Assembly (NCBI GenBank): GCA_041398825.1 | Contig: JAWKTX010000002.1 | Coordinates: 592,406 to 656,405 of the forward strand | From: Planctomycetaceae bacterium | GTDB taxonomy: Bacteria > Planctomycetota > Planctomycetia > Planctomycetales > Planctomycetaceae | DNA length: 64,000 nt | Direction of reading: 5' to 3' | Shown: positions 18,266 through 28,250 of the stretch, in pieces | Layout of the letters: every line of letters starts with the position of its first letter | Position numbering within the stretch: position 1 is the first letter of the stretch | Translations under genes and position numbers: made by a program | The notes under the pieces: model-generated | Seen by the model: the letters and a program-made list of their open reading frames with translations, nothing else | The model's database searches: none | What the model was told of the DNA's origin: nothing

Positions 18266-20704
18266 TTACTCGAGTGAAATATCAATGGGATGATTGGATG
18301 GCTGAACCGCCGCACTGGATTTTAGTTGGGTTGATTCGGGCGTCGTCGCTGGCGGCTGTGAAGGTTCCGTCGATTTGGTCGATGTTTTCCCGGACGGACG
18401 ATAGTAAACAACACCATTAATTTCTTCGGCCACAACATCGTCGTTTGCCTTCCTGAGTTGCTTTACTTCTTCTTCTGCCATGGGCACAGAGGTCTCGTGG
18501 ATCGCATGCATAGCTTCTGCGGCGGGAGGAGCAACATCCATCATTTTCAATTCGTCCGGAATACCGGATGTATGGGGATCCGTTTCAGAAGCACGACCCG
18601 TGCGGGCGAGGCGAGCAGCACCGGGCCCGAAATACAGGGAACCATCGCGTCCGGATACGGCTGGCGGTTCATGCTCAGTTTCAAGGGTGAAGCTGGCCTG
18701 CCGGGTTGGTGATGTGCGAGCTGACGGCATTGTCAGGTTTCCCGGGCGTCGGATGTCATTGCCGCCGGGATTTGAACCGATCGTGTAACTCATCTGCGAT
18801 CGAATCTCCTGCGGTTCCGAGACAAGATGGCCAGCTCGCTGAATGACGCCGGACGGACTTTCGAGAAATCGCTGGGCAATCTCCTTCCGCATGGTGGACC
18901 GAATGTCCACAACCTGCCCCGCTGAATTCTGGAATGAAATGTCATCGATCAGCCAGCGTCCATGTTCCGGTACAAGTCGTACATTCGCGCTTTGTCCTTC
19001 CCCGGCCTTCAGAACGGCAATAGCGCTGTCTTCGGTCATCTGGTACCGGCTGACGGGCAGCGAAAGCAGATCAGGAATGTCAATGTAACCGACTGGCAGT
19101 TCATCGACGTTACTCCAGACCAGGCGATTGAACTGCAGCGATGAAACTTCCTGCACTTCGCTCAGGCTTCCCTGCTGCCATGCCAATGCGCATTCAAGGA
19201 TAGGGACAGCAAGACTGACCTGATTCTTCAGCGATACGACTTCCGCCATCGAATTGGGGTACTGAACGTCATCCACTTTCAGGTCACCGTTTTCGTCTGT
19301 CAGAATGATGCTGAAGACCTGCCCGTTGTCGGTTACAAAATCCAGTTCTGTATTCTGGCCTCTGACACGGCTTCCCTGATGCTGCATTTCGCCGACGGGT
19401 ACATCAGGAATTCTTAGCAGGCTGGCGTGCGCGTCTTTCAGGCGATGCCATGTCCCCTGAGACAATGACTGGGTGGAAGCGGCTCGCAACATCTGCAGGT
19501 CCCGCTGCTGCAGCGCTGTCATGAACAGCGATGCTCTGGCCGGGCCGGTGAATGCTGACGAGAGGTTGCGCTGCTGCATCGTCTGTCGATCATACAGTGT
19601 GACTTCCCGCACAACGAATGCATCGATATCGGTTTTGCTGCCGACCTTGTCCAGCTTCCTGCCTGATGCCCCTGCATCGGCCACGGACATCAGATCCAGT
19701 CGATACATGTTTTCTTTCCCGGGGATCATCACAGTCAGCTGATCTCCGTAAGCTTTGATCTCAAAGTCATCGGGGGCATTGTCGTGGCTGGGCATTGGAA
19801 TCATGGAAAGATCAGAATACTGCAGTGCTCCCTGGAAAAATTCGTGATCGGTGGCTTTCTCAAGCGTTGCCAGATCATTCGCGTTGTAACTTTTCAGGAA
19901 TGTGGTCACGGCAATCATTGCGCGTGCCTGTCGGCCGATGGATCCTGGATGATCCTTATCGCGGCGACTGATCAACTCAACATTGCTGATCAGCCAGCGG
20001 TCATCGATTCTCTGCACTTTGACCATCAGGAAACCGGTCTTGGCGGGCAGTTTCACAGTGGCATCGTCACCGTTGAGCTGAGCTTCCGGGCGACGTGCCA
20101 TCGCGACTTCATATTCACTGGTAATTCTTCCAGCCAGCTGATGCATCCATGGTTCTGGCAGAATCTCCAGTGACGAACGCATTTCGGGGTCAAGTACGCT
20201 CAGCATGGCGTCACGGTCACCCTGTTTCCATGTCTCCAGAAATTCCCGCAGTGTCAGCAGCAGGTCCATCACCTCGGTGCAGGACCTCGCAGATCGGGTT
20301 CCTTTTTGTTGCTGACGCGTGATGACGTCGTCCACCACCCAGCAGTCTTTCTGGCTGTCACGCACAAGCTTCATCTGAAACTTTTCTTCGTCTTCGTCCA
20401 TGACTACGAGTCGCCTGGTAACGTCGTCGACAACTTCCGTTTCTACGACGGTCAGGTCTGTTCGAGGCAGGCTGACGATTTCAAGATCGCGAAACGCTGT
20501 CTCGGATCGTAGTGCCTTCTGCTCGAATCTCGAGGAGACTGCGCGACGCAATGCTGGTTCGTTGTCCTCCTTCAGTGCGTCAGCAAATGTTGTGACAACA
20601 CGCTGTTCCATCGTGAATTGCCTGACCATTCGTGTGTCAAGCAAAGACGACATGCAGCCCGCAGTCAGGCTCAGAAACGTCAGACTGATGATCGCGATTC
20701 GCAT
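18266..20704 (-). CDS. Large lipoprotein with tandem NTF2-like repeats
   Basis: An 812-residue protein with a clear lipobox (LSLTAGC, Cys17), so it is predicted to be lipid-anchored in an envelope membrane. At least four stretches of 110-130 residues share the pattern of NTF2/SnoaL-like domains: a helix (FADALKEDNEPALRRAVS, FLETWKQGDRDAMLSVL, FLKSYNANDLATLEKAT, FMTALQQRDLQMLRAAS, ALAWQQGSLSEVQEVS), then strands ending in a W-h-h-D-D motif (WVVDDVITR, WLISNVEL, WLIDDISF). The last 170 residues are low complexity, proline/threonine-rich. NTF2-like domains bind small ligands or mediate assembly; no catalytic residues are apparent. Confidence 0.75.
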   Translation of the reverse strand: MRIAIISLTFLSLTAGCMSSLLDTRMVRQFTMEQRVVTTFADALKEDNEPALRRAVSSRFEQKALRSETAFRDLEIVSLPRTDLTVVETEVVDDVTRRLVVMDEDEEKFQMKLVRDSQKDCWVVDDVITRQQQKGTRSARSCTEVMDLLLTLREFLETWKQGDRDAMLSVLDPEMRSSLEILPEPWMHQLAGRITSEYEVAMARRPEAQLNGDDATVKLPAKTGFLMVKVQRIDDRWLISNVELISRRDKDHPGSIGRQARAMIAVTTFLKSYNANDLATLEKATDHEFFQGALQYSDLSMIPMPSHDNAPDDFEIKAYGDQLTVMIPGKENMYRLDLMSVADAGASGRKLDKVGSKTDIDAFVVREVTLYDRQTMQQRNLSSAFTGPARASLFMTALQQRDLQMLRAASTQSLSQGTWHRLKDAHASLLRIPDVPVGEMQHQGSRVRGQNTELDFVTDNGQVFSIILTDENGDLKVDDVQYPNSMAEVVSLKNQVSLAVPILECALAWQQGSLSEVQEVSSLQFNRLVWSNVDELPVGYIDIPDLLSLPVSRYQMTEDSAIAVLKAGEGQSANVRLVPEHGRWLIDDISFQNSAGQVVDIRSTMRKEIAQRFLESPSGVIQRAGHLVSEPQEIRSQMSYTIGSNPGGNDIRRPGNLTMPSARTSPTRQASFTLETEHEPPAVSGRDGSLYFGPGAARLARTGRASETDPHTSGIPDELKMMDVAPPAAEAMHAIHETSVPMAEEEVKQLRKANDDVVAEEINGVVYYRPSGKTSTKSTEPSQPPATTPESTQLKSSAAVQPSNHPIDISLE

Positions 20705-21323
20705 GAGTCAGGCACTCCCACCGATCAGCGTTCGGATCTTCATTGCCATCGCGAGCTATCATGTCTGCAGGCCGAAGTCTGTCTGACTGATAGTTCACAC
20801 GTTCTGCACCACTCAGGAAGCTATGCAGGCGTCTGGCTTTGAAAAATTCCGAAACCGTTTTGTTTGGCTGAGGTGTGGCAGAGAAAGGATTACAGGAGGG
20901 GGAACGAGAGATTCGCTGAAGAACCATCTGTTTTCGCAGTTGACTGCGGGGAGGTCAACGCGACTGAAACCCTTCTTCCAGGTCCGTGGATGTTCCCGTC
21001 GATTCATGGGTGCAGGTTCGGCAGAATTCGGCACTCTGCGTCGTCGATTCGTCATTCGCTGCCATTGATAACCGACCATTCGCGCCGATTTCTGCAGGTC
21101 GCGCCGTCTTCATTTGGGATCGGCATCATTTGCCGAATCGCTCAGTCTTGCCTGTTTTGAAGGGCGATTCGTGGGATTTGCCAGCGATTCTCCATGTGAC
21201 GAGTCGGTCTCCGCAACTCCCGGCGGCTCAGGAAGGATCAATTCGCACCGCGGCAAGTGACACCTGATTGGCCAGTTAGCTGCCCTGGTCGAGGTGATCG
21301 GGCAATGCAAACCGGGGAACCGC
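20705..21323. other. Intergenic region, 619 bp
   Basis: Lies upstream of the large lipoprotein gene and downstream of the PAS-kinase stop. Short frames on both strands look like noise. No repeat or RNA gene was recognised. Confidence 0.4.
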
Positions 21324-22979
21324 CTACGAACAGAACACTGCATCCTCAGCGGTCTCGATCTTTCGAGCGGCCGCGTAGATCAGGCCTTCTTCCGGAACCG
21401 ATCGAGCGGTCCATTCCAGCAGAATATAGTGGCCATCCTGGTGACGATATCGATTGCAGAACCGCACCACAGGGCGCCCTTCTCCGAGCGTGCGCATTGC
21501 CTGTTCTGTTGGTTGATGATCATCGGGGTGGACGTAATGCATGAATGGCAGAGTCAACAGGGTTGTTTCGGTGTACCCAAGAATGCGAGTGAAGTTGACG
21601 TTAACGCGGCGCATGTAGCCGTTGAGACCCGCGATACAGAACAGATCGAGAGATAAGTCGAAGAAACGGACCAGGTCGCGTTCGCTCCGGCGAATATCCG
21701 CTTCAAGGCACTCGGTCAGCCTTCCTGCCAGTTCTCCTGCATTGCGGCATCGATCCGTGGGTTCGGGGGAAAGGCACTTGATGGCAAGTTGAATCAATCC
21801 GTTGTCTGCTGAGCAGCGATTGAGTCTTTCGAATGCGTCCGAAAGGTCTGCCCTGGCAGCTCGACGATACAATTCGGCTGGTTCATTTCCGCAATAGGGC
21901 GGAGAGCCTGTCAGAATTTCGCAAAGAATGGCGGCCAGGCTGAACACATCGGCACGCTTGTCGACCTGATCCGTTTTCCCCTGAGCCTGTTCGGGCGGTA
22001 GATAGGCCAGTGTTCCGAAGACGGTCCCCCAGGAAGTTTCAGCTCCGCTCAGCATTCCGATCTGAGCGTCAGATTCGGGGTTCGAGTGCGAGTCCGGGAT
22101 TTCTGCGGGATCACGGCCAAAGTCGTAGCGCAGATCGCCAGGGTAGTTGAGTCGCTTGGCGAGTCCCCAGTCTGTGACTTTGACGATGCCGTAGTCACCA
22201 ACGATGATGTTGTCTGGTTTCAGATCGCGATGGATGATATGGTGATCGTGCGCGTAGGCCATCGCGTGGCAGATGCGTTCGAAGATCTTCAGGAATCGCA
22301 TTTGATCCTGTGAACCACAACTGCGTCCATCTAACAGACTCTGAAGCGAACGGCCTTCGATCAGACGCATCGCAATAAATGGCTGACGGTCGTTCAGCAG
22401 ACCAATCGCGTGCACCGGGATGGTTCCCTGATGCTCCAGCAATCCACTGATTCTTGCTTCGGCAAGAAATCGACGAACCAGTAAATCGGTTCCAATGAAG
22501 TCTTCCTTGAGCAGCTTGACAGCCACCGGTCTGCCGACAAGCTTATCCCAGGCACGCCAGACAATTCCCATACCACCTTCGGCAATTTGCTCCTGAAGGT
22601 CGAATCGATCCCCCGGTGTTGCATACAGGTTGAGTTCGCTCAGAATGGCTCTGGTTCGTTCTGAAACGGGATCGTGCGCTTTTCCGGCCGGCGATCGCCC
22701 GGCAACATATGTTCGTTCTGAAGCCTGATCTGACTGGAACCAGTCGCGTGATTCCATCAGGCCGACCAAATCTGCGTCGGTAGTCTGATCCGGGTTGCCG
22801 GACTGTGCCTGGTTCTGGATTTCCAGTTCGAATGTTGAATCGGCTCGGCAGTCTGCCGGTGCTGATTTCAATGAGTTCTCATCCGGGTGCTGCGCAACGA
22901 AGTGCTGGTTGGTCGCATTTGTGGAGGGGCTGCCGCCGGTTTCGGGGGGCTGGTTAGTGGGGGGGACAGGCTGGCTCAT
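21324..22979 (-). CDS. Hanks-type Ser/Thr protein kinase with C-terminal PAS domain
   Basis: A 551-residue cytoplasmic protein without a membrane helix. I prefer the ATG at 22979 (MSQPVPPTNQPP); a GTG at 23018 in the same frame is possible. The kinase domain (about residues 125-420) has the glycine loop IAEGGMGIVW, the lysine in AVKLLKE, HRDLKPDNI, a DWG in place of DFG, and GTLAYLPPEQAQG with the activation segment. All catalytic residues are present. A PAS domain follows (FFDLSLDLFCIAGLNGYMRRVNVNFTRILGY ... YVHPDD ... RYRHQDGHYILLEW), which normally senses a ligand or redox state. The order kinase then PAS, without a transmembrane segment, is unlike the common PASTA-kinase arrangement. Confidence 0.88.
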   Translation of the reverse strand: MSQPVPPTNQPPETGGSPSTNATNQHFVAQHPDENSLKSAPADCRADSTFELEIQNQAQSGNPDQTTDADLVGLMESRDWFQSDQASERTYVAGRSPAGKAHDPVSERTRAILSELNLYATPGDRFDLQEQIAEGGMGIVWRAWDKLVGRPVAVKLLKEDFIGTDLLVRRFLAEARISGLLEHQGTIPVHAIGLLNDRQPFIAMRLIEGRSLQSLLDGRSCGSQDQMRFLKIFERICHAMAYAHDHHIIHRDLKPDNIIVGDYGIVKVTDWGLAKRLNYPGDLRYDFGRDPAEIPDSHSNPESDAQIGMLSGAETSWGTVFGTLAYLPPEQAQGKTDQVDKRADVFSLAAILCEILTGSPPYCGNEPAELYRRAARADLSDAFERLNRCSADNGLIQLAIKCLSPEPTDRCRNAGELAGRLTECLEADIRRSERDLVRFFDLSLDLFCIAGLNGYMRRVNVNFTRILGYTETTLLTLPFMHYVHPDDHQPTEQAMRTLGEGRPVVRFCNRYRHQDGHYILLEWTARSVPEEGLIYAAARKIETAEDAVFCS

Positions 22980-23247
22980 AGCAGGACGCTTTCGCCGGGG
23001 AGGAAGAGGACTTCGCACCTATAGGCGACATCCTACGAAATACCGGGCGATTGACAATCCAATTGTGCTGAAACCACTATCGGCGCAGACGAACAGGATT
23101 AAACGAACATGGTCCGCTCAACAGTGCAATCGTGCACCGACATCGCCCATCCGGGCCGATTGGTGTTTCGGAATTCTTCTGTGTGGAAGTCCGTCACCAG
23201 ACCAGGATTCGGGAAAGGCAGGCCCTGACTGCGTGCGGTTACGCTGA

Positions 23248-23315
23248 GCGATTCACTGTTAAGCGATTCACTGTTCGGCGTTTACAGTTCGGCGTTCACA
23301 GTTAAGCGATTCGCC
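23248..23315. repeat. Short tandem repeat, 14-15 bp units, four full copies plus a partial
   Basis: Units read GCGATTCACTGTTAA, GCGATTCACTGTTCG, GCGTTTACAGTTCG, GCGTTCACAGTTAA and a partial GCGATTCGCC. They sit just after the TPR gene stop on the minus strand. The units contain the half-palindromes ACTGTT and ACAGTT, so short hairpins could form. Confidence 0.8.
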
Positions 23316-23340
23316 CGGGACACGATTGCTGAAGCGGCGA

Positions 23341-24765
23341 TTATTCGTCCTGAGTATCGGACGCTTCGCCGCCCTGCAGAGATTCCAGTCTCTGCAGAAC
23401 GTCGCGATAGTTGTAATCGACGCCCAGAATCTCGTGGTAATGGTGCTCAGCCTGTTCCGTCTTTCTGGCTTGTTCGTAGATACGTCCCAGCCAGTAATGT
23501 GCCTGTCGAAACGCATCTGGCTTATCTTTTTCGCTGAGGCCTTCCAGGGCACGTTCGAGTTGTCGGCGTCCCAGGTCCGCCTTGCCATCGCGAAGAAAGC
23601 AGTAACCAAGTGACACCAGAGCGTCTGTCTTAACACGATTGTCGGAAGCCGCCTTTTGCAGCAGCGGTATTGCCTTCGACCATTCCTTGTAATGTTTATA
23701 GCGTTCGGCCTGCTGATACATCATCGGCATATCGTTTGGGTGACGAACGATGCGACGTTCAAAGATATCCTTTTCTCGCGCGATGAGTTCTTCTTTCAGT
23801 GTTTTTGCTTTTTCGACGATGCGTTCTTTGGATGGATTCTTGCGAGCACGATCTTCTGCAACGGCCAGATCGTTTCTCAGCATCGCCAGCTGAACGTCTT
23901 CAAGAATTTCAGCAATGTCTTCGTTATTGTTGGAGACTTCGACTGCCTTCGTCAGGATATCCTGTGCCTTACGAAGGTCGCGTGCTGTTCGATAGTGTTC
24001 GGCCAGTTTCAGATAGTTGTTCAGATCATCGGGAGCTTTTCGGATGGCATGCTGCAGGTCGGCTTCCACAGATTCACCGGGAGCTGCCTGTCCGGTCTGG
24101 CCTTTTCGAGCCCGTCGATCTTCCTCGTAGGCATTCACAGGTTGCTGGGGTTGCTCCTGTTTCACGTCACGCGTGTTTTCGGCGTTTTCGTACCCGCCGC
24201 GATCCATTGCAGATTCTGCCTGCAGCTTGTTGAGCATCGTCCGCGCTTCGGTATCCGTTTTATTGATCGTCAGTATTCGCTGAAAGCATGAAATGGCGGG
24301 CGAATAGTCGCGTCGATCGCGAAGCAGGTAACCCAGTTTCTTCAGATAGTCTGTGTTCTGCGGATCCAGTTCCACCGATTTTGCAAGGGCGTATTTGGCT
24401 ATCTCCGGTTGATCCAGTTCAATATTGGCGTCGCCCATGTCGTAGAACAGTCCGGAGTCCCATGGGTTCACCAGCAGACCTTCTTCGGCTGCGGCGTCTA
24501 CTCCCTTCCAGTCTTTTTGCATTCGGCATTTCTTGATCTTGCCACGCGGCCCCATCAATTTCATTGTGCCCATGCGAGCACCCGTACCGTTGTCGTTGTA
24601 CAGCTTTCGAATACATCCGTGTTTCGTCTGGCGATACATCACGTTTCCGGGCGACAGCTTGACGCTGTTGCTGAAGCATTCAATTGCAAAGTCCCAGTTC
24701 TGGTGATTCATTGCTTCGGTCCCTTTTCGGAACCACTGCTGAGCTGCTTTTTCTCGCTCGTCCAT
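23341..24765 (-). CDS. Tetratricopeptide repeat protein
   Basis: A 474-residue soluble protein. TPR pairs are visible at the N-terminus (WFRKGTEAMNHQNWDFAIECFSNSVKLSPGN), in the middle (YALAKSVELDPQNTDYLKKLGYLLRDRRDYSPAISCFQRIL) and at the C-terminus (AHYWLGRIYEQARKTEQAEHHYHEIL). A charged, probably coiled-coil linker lies around residues 180-340. No signal peptide. It lies among kinase and FHA genes on the same strand and may be a scaffold in that system, though spacing (over 300 bp each side) argues against one operon. The unusual block MGTMKLMGPRGKIKKCRMQKDWKGVDAAAEEGL between the first TPRs is a recognisable feature. Confidence 0.82.
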   Translation of the reverse strand: MDEREKAAQQWFRKGTEAMNHQNWDFAIECFSNSVKLSPGNVMYRQTKHGCIRKLYNDNGTGARMGTMKLMGPRGKIKKCRMQKDWKGVDAAAEEGLLVNPWDSGLFYDMGDANIELDQPEIAKYALAKSVELDPQNTDYLKKLGYLLRDRRDYSPAISCFQRILTINKTDTEARTMLNKLQAESAMDRGGYENAENTRDVKQEQPQQPVNAYEEDRRARKGQTGQAAPGESVEADLQHAIRKAPDDLNNYLKLAEHYRTARDLRKAQDILTKAVEVSNNNEDIAEILEDVQLAMLRNDLAVAEDRARKNPSKERIVEKAKTLKEELIAREKDIFERRIVRHPNDMPMMYQQAERYKHYKEWSKAIPLLQKAASDNRVKTDALVSLGYCFLRDGKADLGRRQLERALEGLSEKDKPDAFRQAHYWLGRIYEQARKTEQAEHHYHEILGVDYNYRDVLQRLESLQGGEASDTQDE

Positions 24766-25099
24766 TCTTCAGTTACCTTCGTGTTCTGTCTGCGGGATGT
24801 TTCAGAACAGATGCTGTCAATATCTCTGGCTGGTTTGAAAGTTAGCACACTTACACGGCTGTCGCTACGCTCGAAAACTCGCACAGCCAGGCGATTTTGT
24901 GATTGAAGACCATCTTCCATCAGAAACGGAATCGCAGCCCTGGATCAAACCGGAATTCGCTGTTTTGCCGGATTTTCTGAGGCCGTGAGATCCCTGTGCC
25001 GGATGCACCAACCTCCTCCGCAGAACTCCCTGTAGAGATGCCCGCTTCGCCTTCAGCGAATGGATTTCACCGTGAAGGACCGTCGGTCTAACCACAGAA

Positions 25100-25321
25100 T
25101 CAATGCCAGACGGGCATACCGGCAGTCTGAATGCCTGGCATCTGCGGGGTCAGTTTGGGACCTTCGTAGTCTGCCAGAATTGATTCATCGAGCATCGTTT
25201 TCATCATCTCGCCCCGAGCCTCAGGATCCTGACCCTGACTTTCAACGACAGAGCTCGCTGGAATCCTGAACACGGGTTTGGCCATCAACAGGCTCTGTGC
25301 CAGGACTTGTTCATCGCCCAT
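25100..25321 (-). pseudogene. Unassigned C-terminal coding fragment
   Basis: A frame of 73 codons (MGDEQVLAQSLLMAKPVFR ... PGIQTAGMPVWH) with strong coding-like composition: purine-rich first codon positions and few rare codons. The frame is open a further 18 codons upstream, but I see no ribosome site. The frame immediately upstream (25311-25622, including ESVLTPQVSVIRLACPQSW) also looks protein-like but is shifted relative to both this fragment and the kinase-like gene. It may be the frame-shifted tail of a decayed gene, or a small unrelated gene. Product unknown. Confidence 0.35.
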
Positions 25322-25428
25322 TTCGATGAACGCGCAGACTGCTGTCGTACCAGACTGCAGTCTTCAGTTCCGGTGGAACGATAATGGCGTTGCCGGTGCG
25401 AGGCAGTTCGAAGTGGGCATAGAATCGA

Positions 25429-27978
25429 TTAACCGGCCATGACTGCGGACAAGCGAGACGAATTACCGAAACCTGCGGTGTCAGAACGGATTCTCCGCCC
25501 GTGACGGCGACCGTGAAGAGCGTCCAGAGTCTGACTATCCGAATGCTGGCTGTCGTTGTCATCGCCGTTGCCTGATTCTTCATCGGATAGAGTTCTCTGA
25601 CGTTCGATTCGAACGACGACATCCAACAGACTCGCGCCTGTTCGCTGGGTCACTCGATTCATGCTGATCGGAAGTGATTCGCCGTCAGGGTCACTGACAT
25701 CGCAGCGAATTCCGGAAACGTTTGTCCTGAGCAGGACATTGTCAAGTTGTAAGCGGGTGGGCGGCTGTTGAAGACGAATTCCATAACCCGCTCCGGTGAT
25801 AGCGACATCACGAAGCAGCAACTCTGTTGACTGTGGCCCCGTCGATACTTCGGCATCATTCAGATCGCTGATGCCGTTTGCCGACTTTGGCGCTGTCCAG
25901 GACACGCATGACCATTCTTTTGGATTCTCATCGCCACTCAGCCAGCACTGTTCAAGCACCAGAAGCGACGTATTGGCCGCGAGCAATGCGGCCTGCGAAC
26001 CCGTTAAGGGTAATGGAGATGGAATCGGCTGAGACCCTGTTGTTCCGGCGACGCGATATTGCGAGACTGACCGCGCAGATATGCCTTGAATTTGTATTCC
26101 ACGCATCATCACCTGATCGGCAGACACCGACCAGTGACGTCCGGGCGGAACATAGACAATGGCAGGGAGAACGCGCGTTGTCAAAACTGGCGCAGATTCA
26201 TTGGTGACATTGGGAGTCTCAATCTGCACAAGGCCCGCGCTGGAGATGTCAGATGCCAGATAGTGTCGACCGGCAACCAGTTGGATTGTTCCCGATGCAT
26301 CAAGTGGTGGAAGCGGCCAAAGCCAGTTGGATTGGGGAGATTCCGGCGAGCCGTCAAGCATTCTCGCAGCCTCTCCAGCGTCGGCGGACATTGGAAACAC
26401 GTCTTCGTCAGGCACTGGCGTTCCGTCGGACAGCGCAATTGCATCCGCCGTTGGACCGAAGAACAAGGGCTGGGTCGTCAATCCAAATTCCTGAAACGCT
26501 GTCAGCATCATCAACAGCACCGCAGCGACCACGGCGAGCGCTGGCCAGCGCGGAGTGCGCCGGATAGCTCGACGCGGAGGTGACTTTCGAACGGTTGTCG
26601 AAGTGATTTTCACCGCCGACTTTGTTGCTGATGGATCATTGGCATGATTGATCGAATCAACGGCATTGTTTTTTAGTCCGGGACCACGGTGTGTTGACGG
26701 CATCGTTACAGTGGCACGACCACCAGCTGTTTCTCCACTGTTTTCAGCCGAAGGAATGACCGACCGCGCTGGAATTGCGGTCCATGGTTCCAGTCGTCGA
26801 CGTCGCACAGGTGGCTGGTGTTTGCCGGAACAATCGGGCATTTTTCTGGCAATCACGCGACACTGGCTGAGGCCTGACTTAACGCGATGTCGCCAAAGCT
26901 TCAGGACATCACTGACCACTGCGGGGCGTAATTCAGGAGAACGCCGCGTCATTGCCATGATGCTGTGCGCCATCCATTCGGGGCAGTCGGGAACCCACGT
27001 CCGGACGTCAATTACATCGTGTTCCCCCAGCTTTCGCAGGCGTGTCACGGGATCGGCATTCAGGACGACTGGCCGGGATGTCAGACATTGCCACAGCAGG
27101 CAGCCCAAAGCATAAAGCTCGCTGCGTACATCTGCCGGGCGACCGGAGCCGATTTGTTCGGGAGAAATTCCGTCGCAGTCTCGAAGCGTCAACTGATCGC
27201 TCAGCGTTACAAAAGGGGTGAGGTGTCGTCGAAGAAATGCGTCTGTCAGCACGACCCGGCCTCCGGTGGTGATTCGAACATTCCTCAGGACGATCTCACC
27301 GTGTCGCATTTGCTGTGTTTCGAGCCATTCAAGTGCACTCAGCAGTTCACGTCCGATTTCTGCCACCACCGGCCATGGAAATCGACCACCTCGGATCAGT
27401 AGTTCTTCAAGCGACCATCCGGTTGCATATTCGCTGACTACCCACGCGCTTCCGCTGCCATCCTCTGCGTCGATCGTGACCTGTGGAAGGATCAGCGATC
27501 CTGGCGCCTGAGAAGCCTTGCCGGCCACAGAACGGACAAGGTCGCAAATCCTGGCAACAGGGGCTGCCGTTTGTCGATCGACCTCTCCTCCCGAAGCGTC
27601 CCAGTTACATTTGGCGTTGGGTTTCGCTGATGGATGCGGTGCCGGGTGGGTTGTCGGACGCACTGGATTTGAAATCCGATGCAGATGATAGAAGACCCGG
27701 ACACCTCGATCAGCAGCCACAAAGGAATTGCGTCCGGATTGATCGAGGCAAATCAAATGGCCGACGGTCACGGTGTTTAACAGGCCGGTTTGGATCTGCT
27801 GAGCCTGCCAGGGGGTCAGTAGTCTTCGCTGAACCAGTGCATCCAGCCAGACGCTGTCAAAATCGGGCAGGTCGCGGCTGAGTTGAGCAACAAATGGCTC
27901 ACAATCCGCCAGTTCCCGGGCAGAACAGAGGCCGGAATCAGACAGCACACGAATAAGTTTTTCAGACGGTGAACGCAT
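25429..27978 (-). CDS. Membrane pseudokinase with extracytoplasmic beta-helix-like domain
   Basis: An 849-residue protein. The N-terminus (WLDALVQRRLLTPWQAQQIQTG) is typical of planctomycete kinases. The kinase-like domain (about residues 75-365) keeps the fold and the segment GISPEQIGSGRPADVRSELYALGCLLWQ, but the catalytic loop HRDLKPxN reads RHGEIVLRN and DFG reads TDAF, so catalysis is unlikely. One transmembrane helix follows (WPALAVVAAVLLMMLTAF, near residue 480), then about 330 residues with repeated short strands (MMRGIQIQG, LLLRDVAITGAGYGIRLQ, LQLDNVLLRTNVSGIRC) that resemble a right-handed beta-helix. The last 40 residues look out of frame relative to the neighbouring ORF, so the 3' end may contain a frameshift. 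Confidence 0.8.
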   Translation of the reverse strand: MRSPSEKLIRVLSDSGLCSARELADCEPFVAQLSRDLPDFDSVWLDALVQRRLLTPWQAQQIQTGLLNTVTVGHLICLDQSGRNSFVAADRGVRVFYHLHRISNPVRPTTHPAPHPSAKPNAKCNWDASGGEVDRQTAAPVARICDLVRSVAGKASQAPGSLILPQVTIDAEDGSGSAWVVSEYATGWSLEELLIRGGRFPWPVVAEIGRELLSALEWLETQQMRHGEIVLRNVRITTGGRVVLTDAFLRRHLTPFVTLSDQLTLRDCDGISPEQIGSGRPADVRSELYALGCLLWQCLTSRPVVLNADPVTRLRKLGEHDVIDVRTWVPDCPEWMAHSIMAMTRRSPELRPAVVSDVLKLWRHRVKSGLSQCRVIARKMPDCSGKHQPPVRRRRLEPWTAIPARSVIPSAENSGETAGGRATVTMPSTHRGPGLKNNAVDSINHANDPSATKSAVKITSTTVRKSPPRRAIRRTPRWPALAVVAAVLLMMLTAFQEFGLTTQPLFFGPTADAIALSDGTPVPDEDVFPMSADAGEAARMLDGSPESPQSNWLWPLPPLDASGTIQLVAGRHYLASDISSAGLVQIETPNVTNESAPVLTTRVLPAIVYVPPGRHWSVSADQVMMRGIQIQGISARSVSQYRVAGTTGSQPIPSPLPLTGSQAALLAANTSLLVLEQCWLSGDENPKEWSCVSWTAPKSANGISDLNDAEVSTGPQSTELLLRDVAITGAGYGIRLQQPPTRLQLDNVLLRTNVSGIRCDVSDPDGESLPISMNRVTQRTGASLLDVVVRIERQRTLSDEESGNGDDNDSQHSDSQTLDALHGRRHGRRIRSDTAGFGNSSRLSAVMAG

Positions 27979-28250
27979 CCTTGCATCCCCTCAAAGGGTC
28001 AGCCATCGCACAACCAGGCGGCCATCCTGCCGCAGTTTTCCCCGGTCCCTGTCCCGATTCGGCAAAAATTGCCCAACACAATTGAGTCCGGTGAGGAAGA
28101 ACCAGCGAATCATGCCGATTTCGATGAATTGCCACAAGACGACTTGATTGGCTCGATCTGTGTTGGACGCTGCGACTCCTTGTCTTCCGGCGGATACGAT
28201 GGCAGCGCGCCTGGACGAATCTGATTTCGCAGGACGCGGGCGAAGCCACT

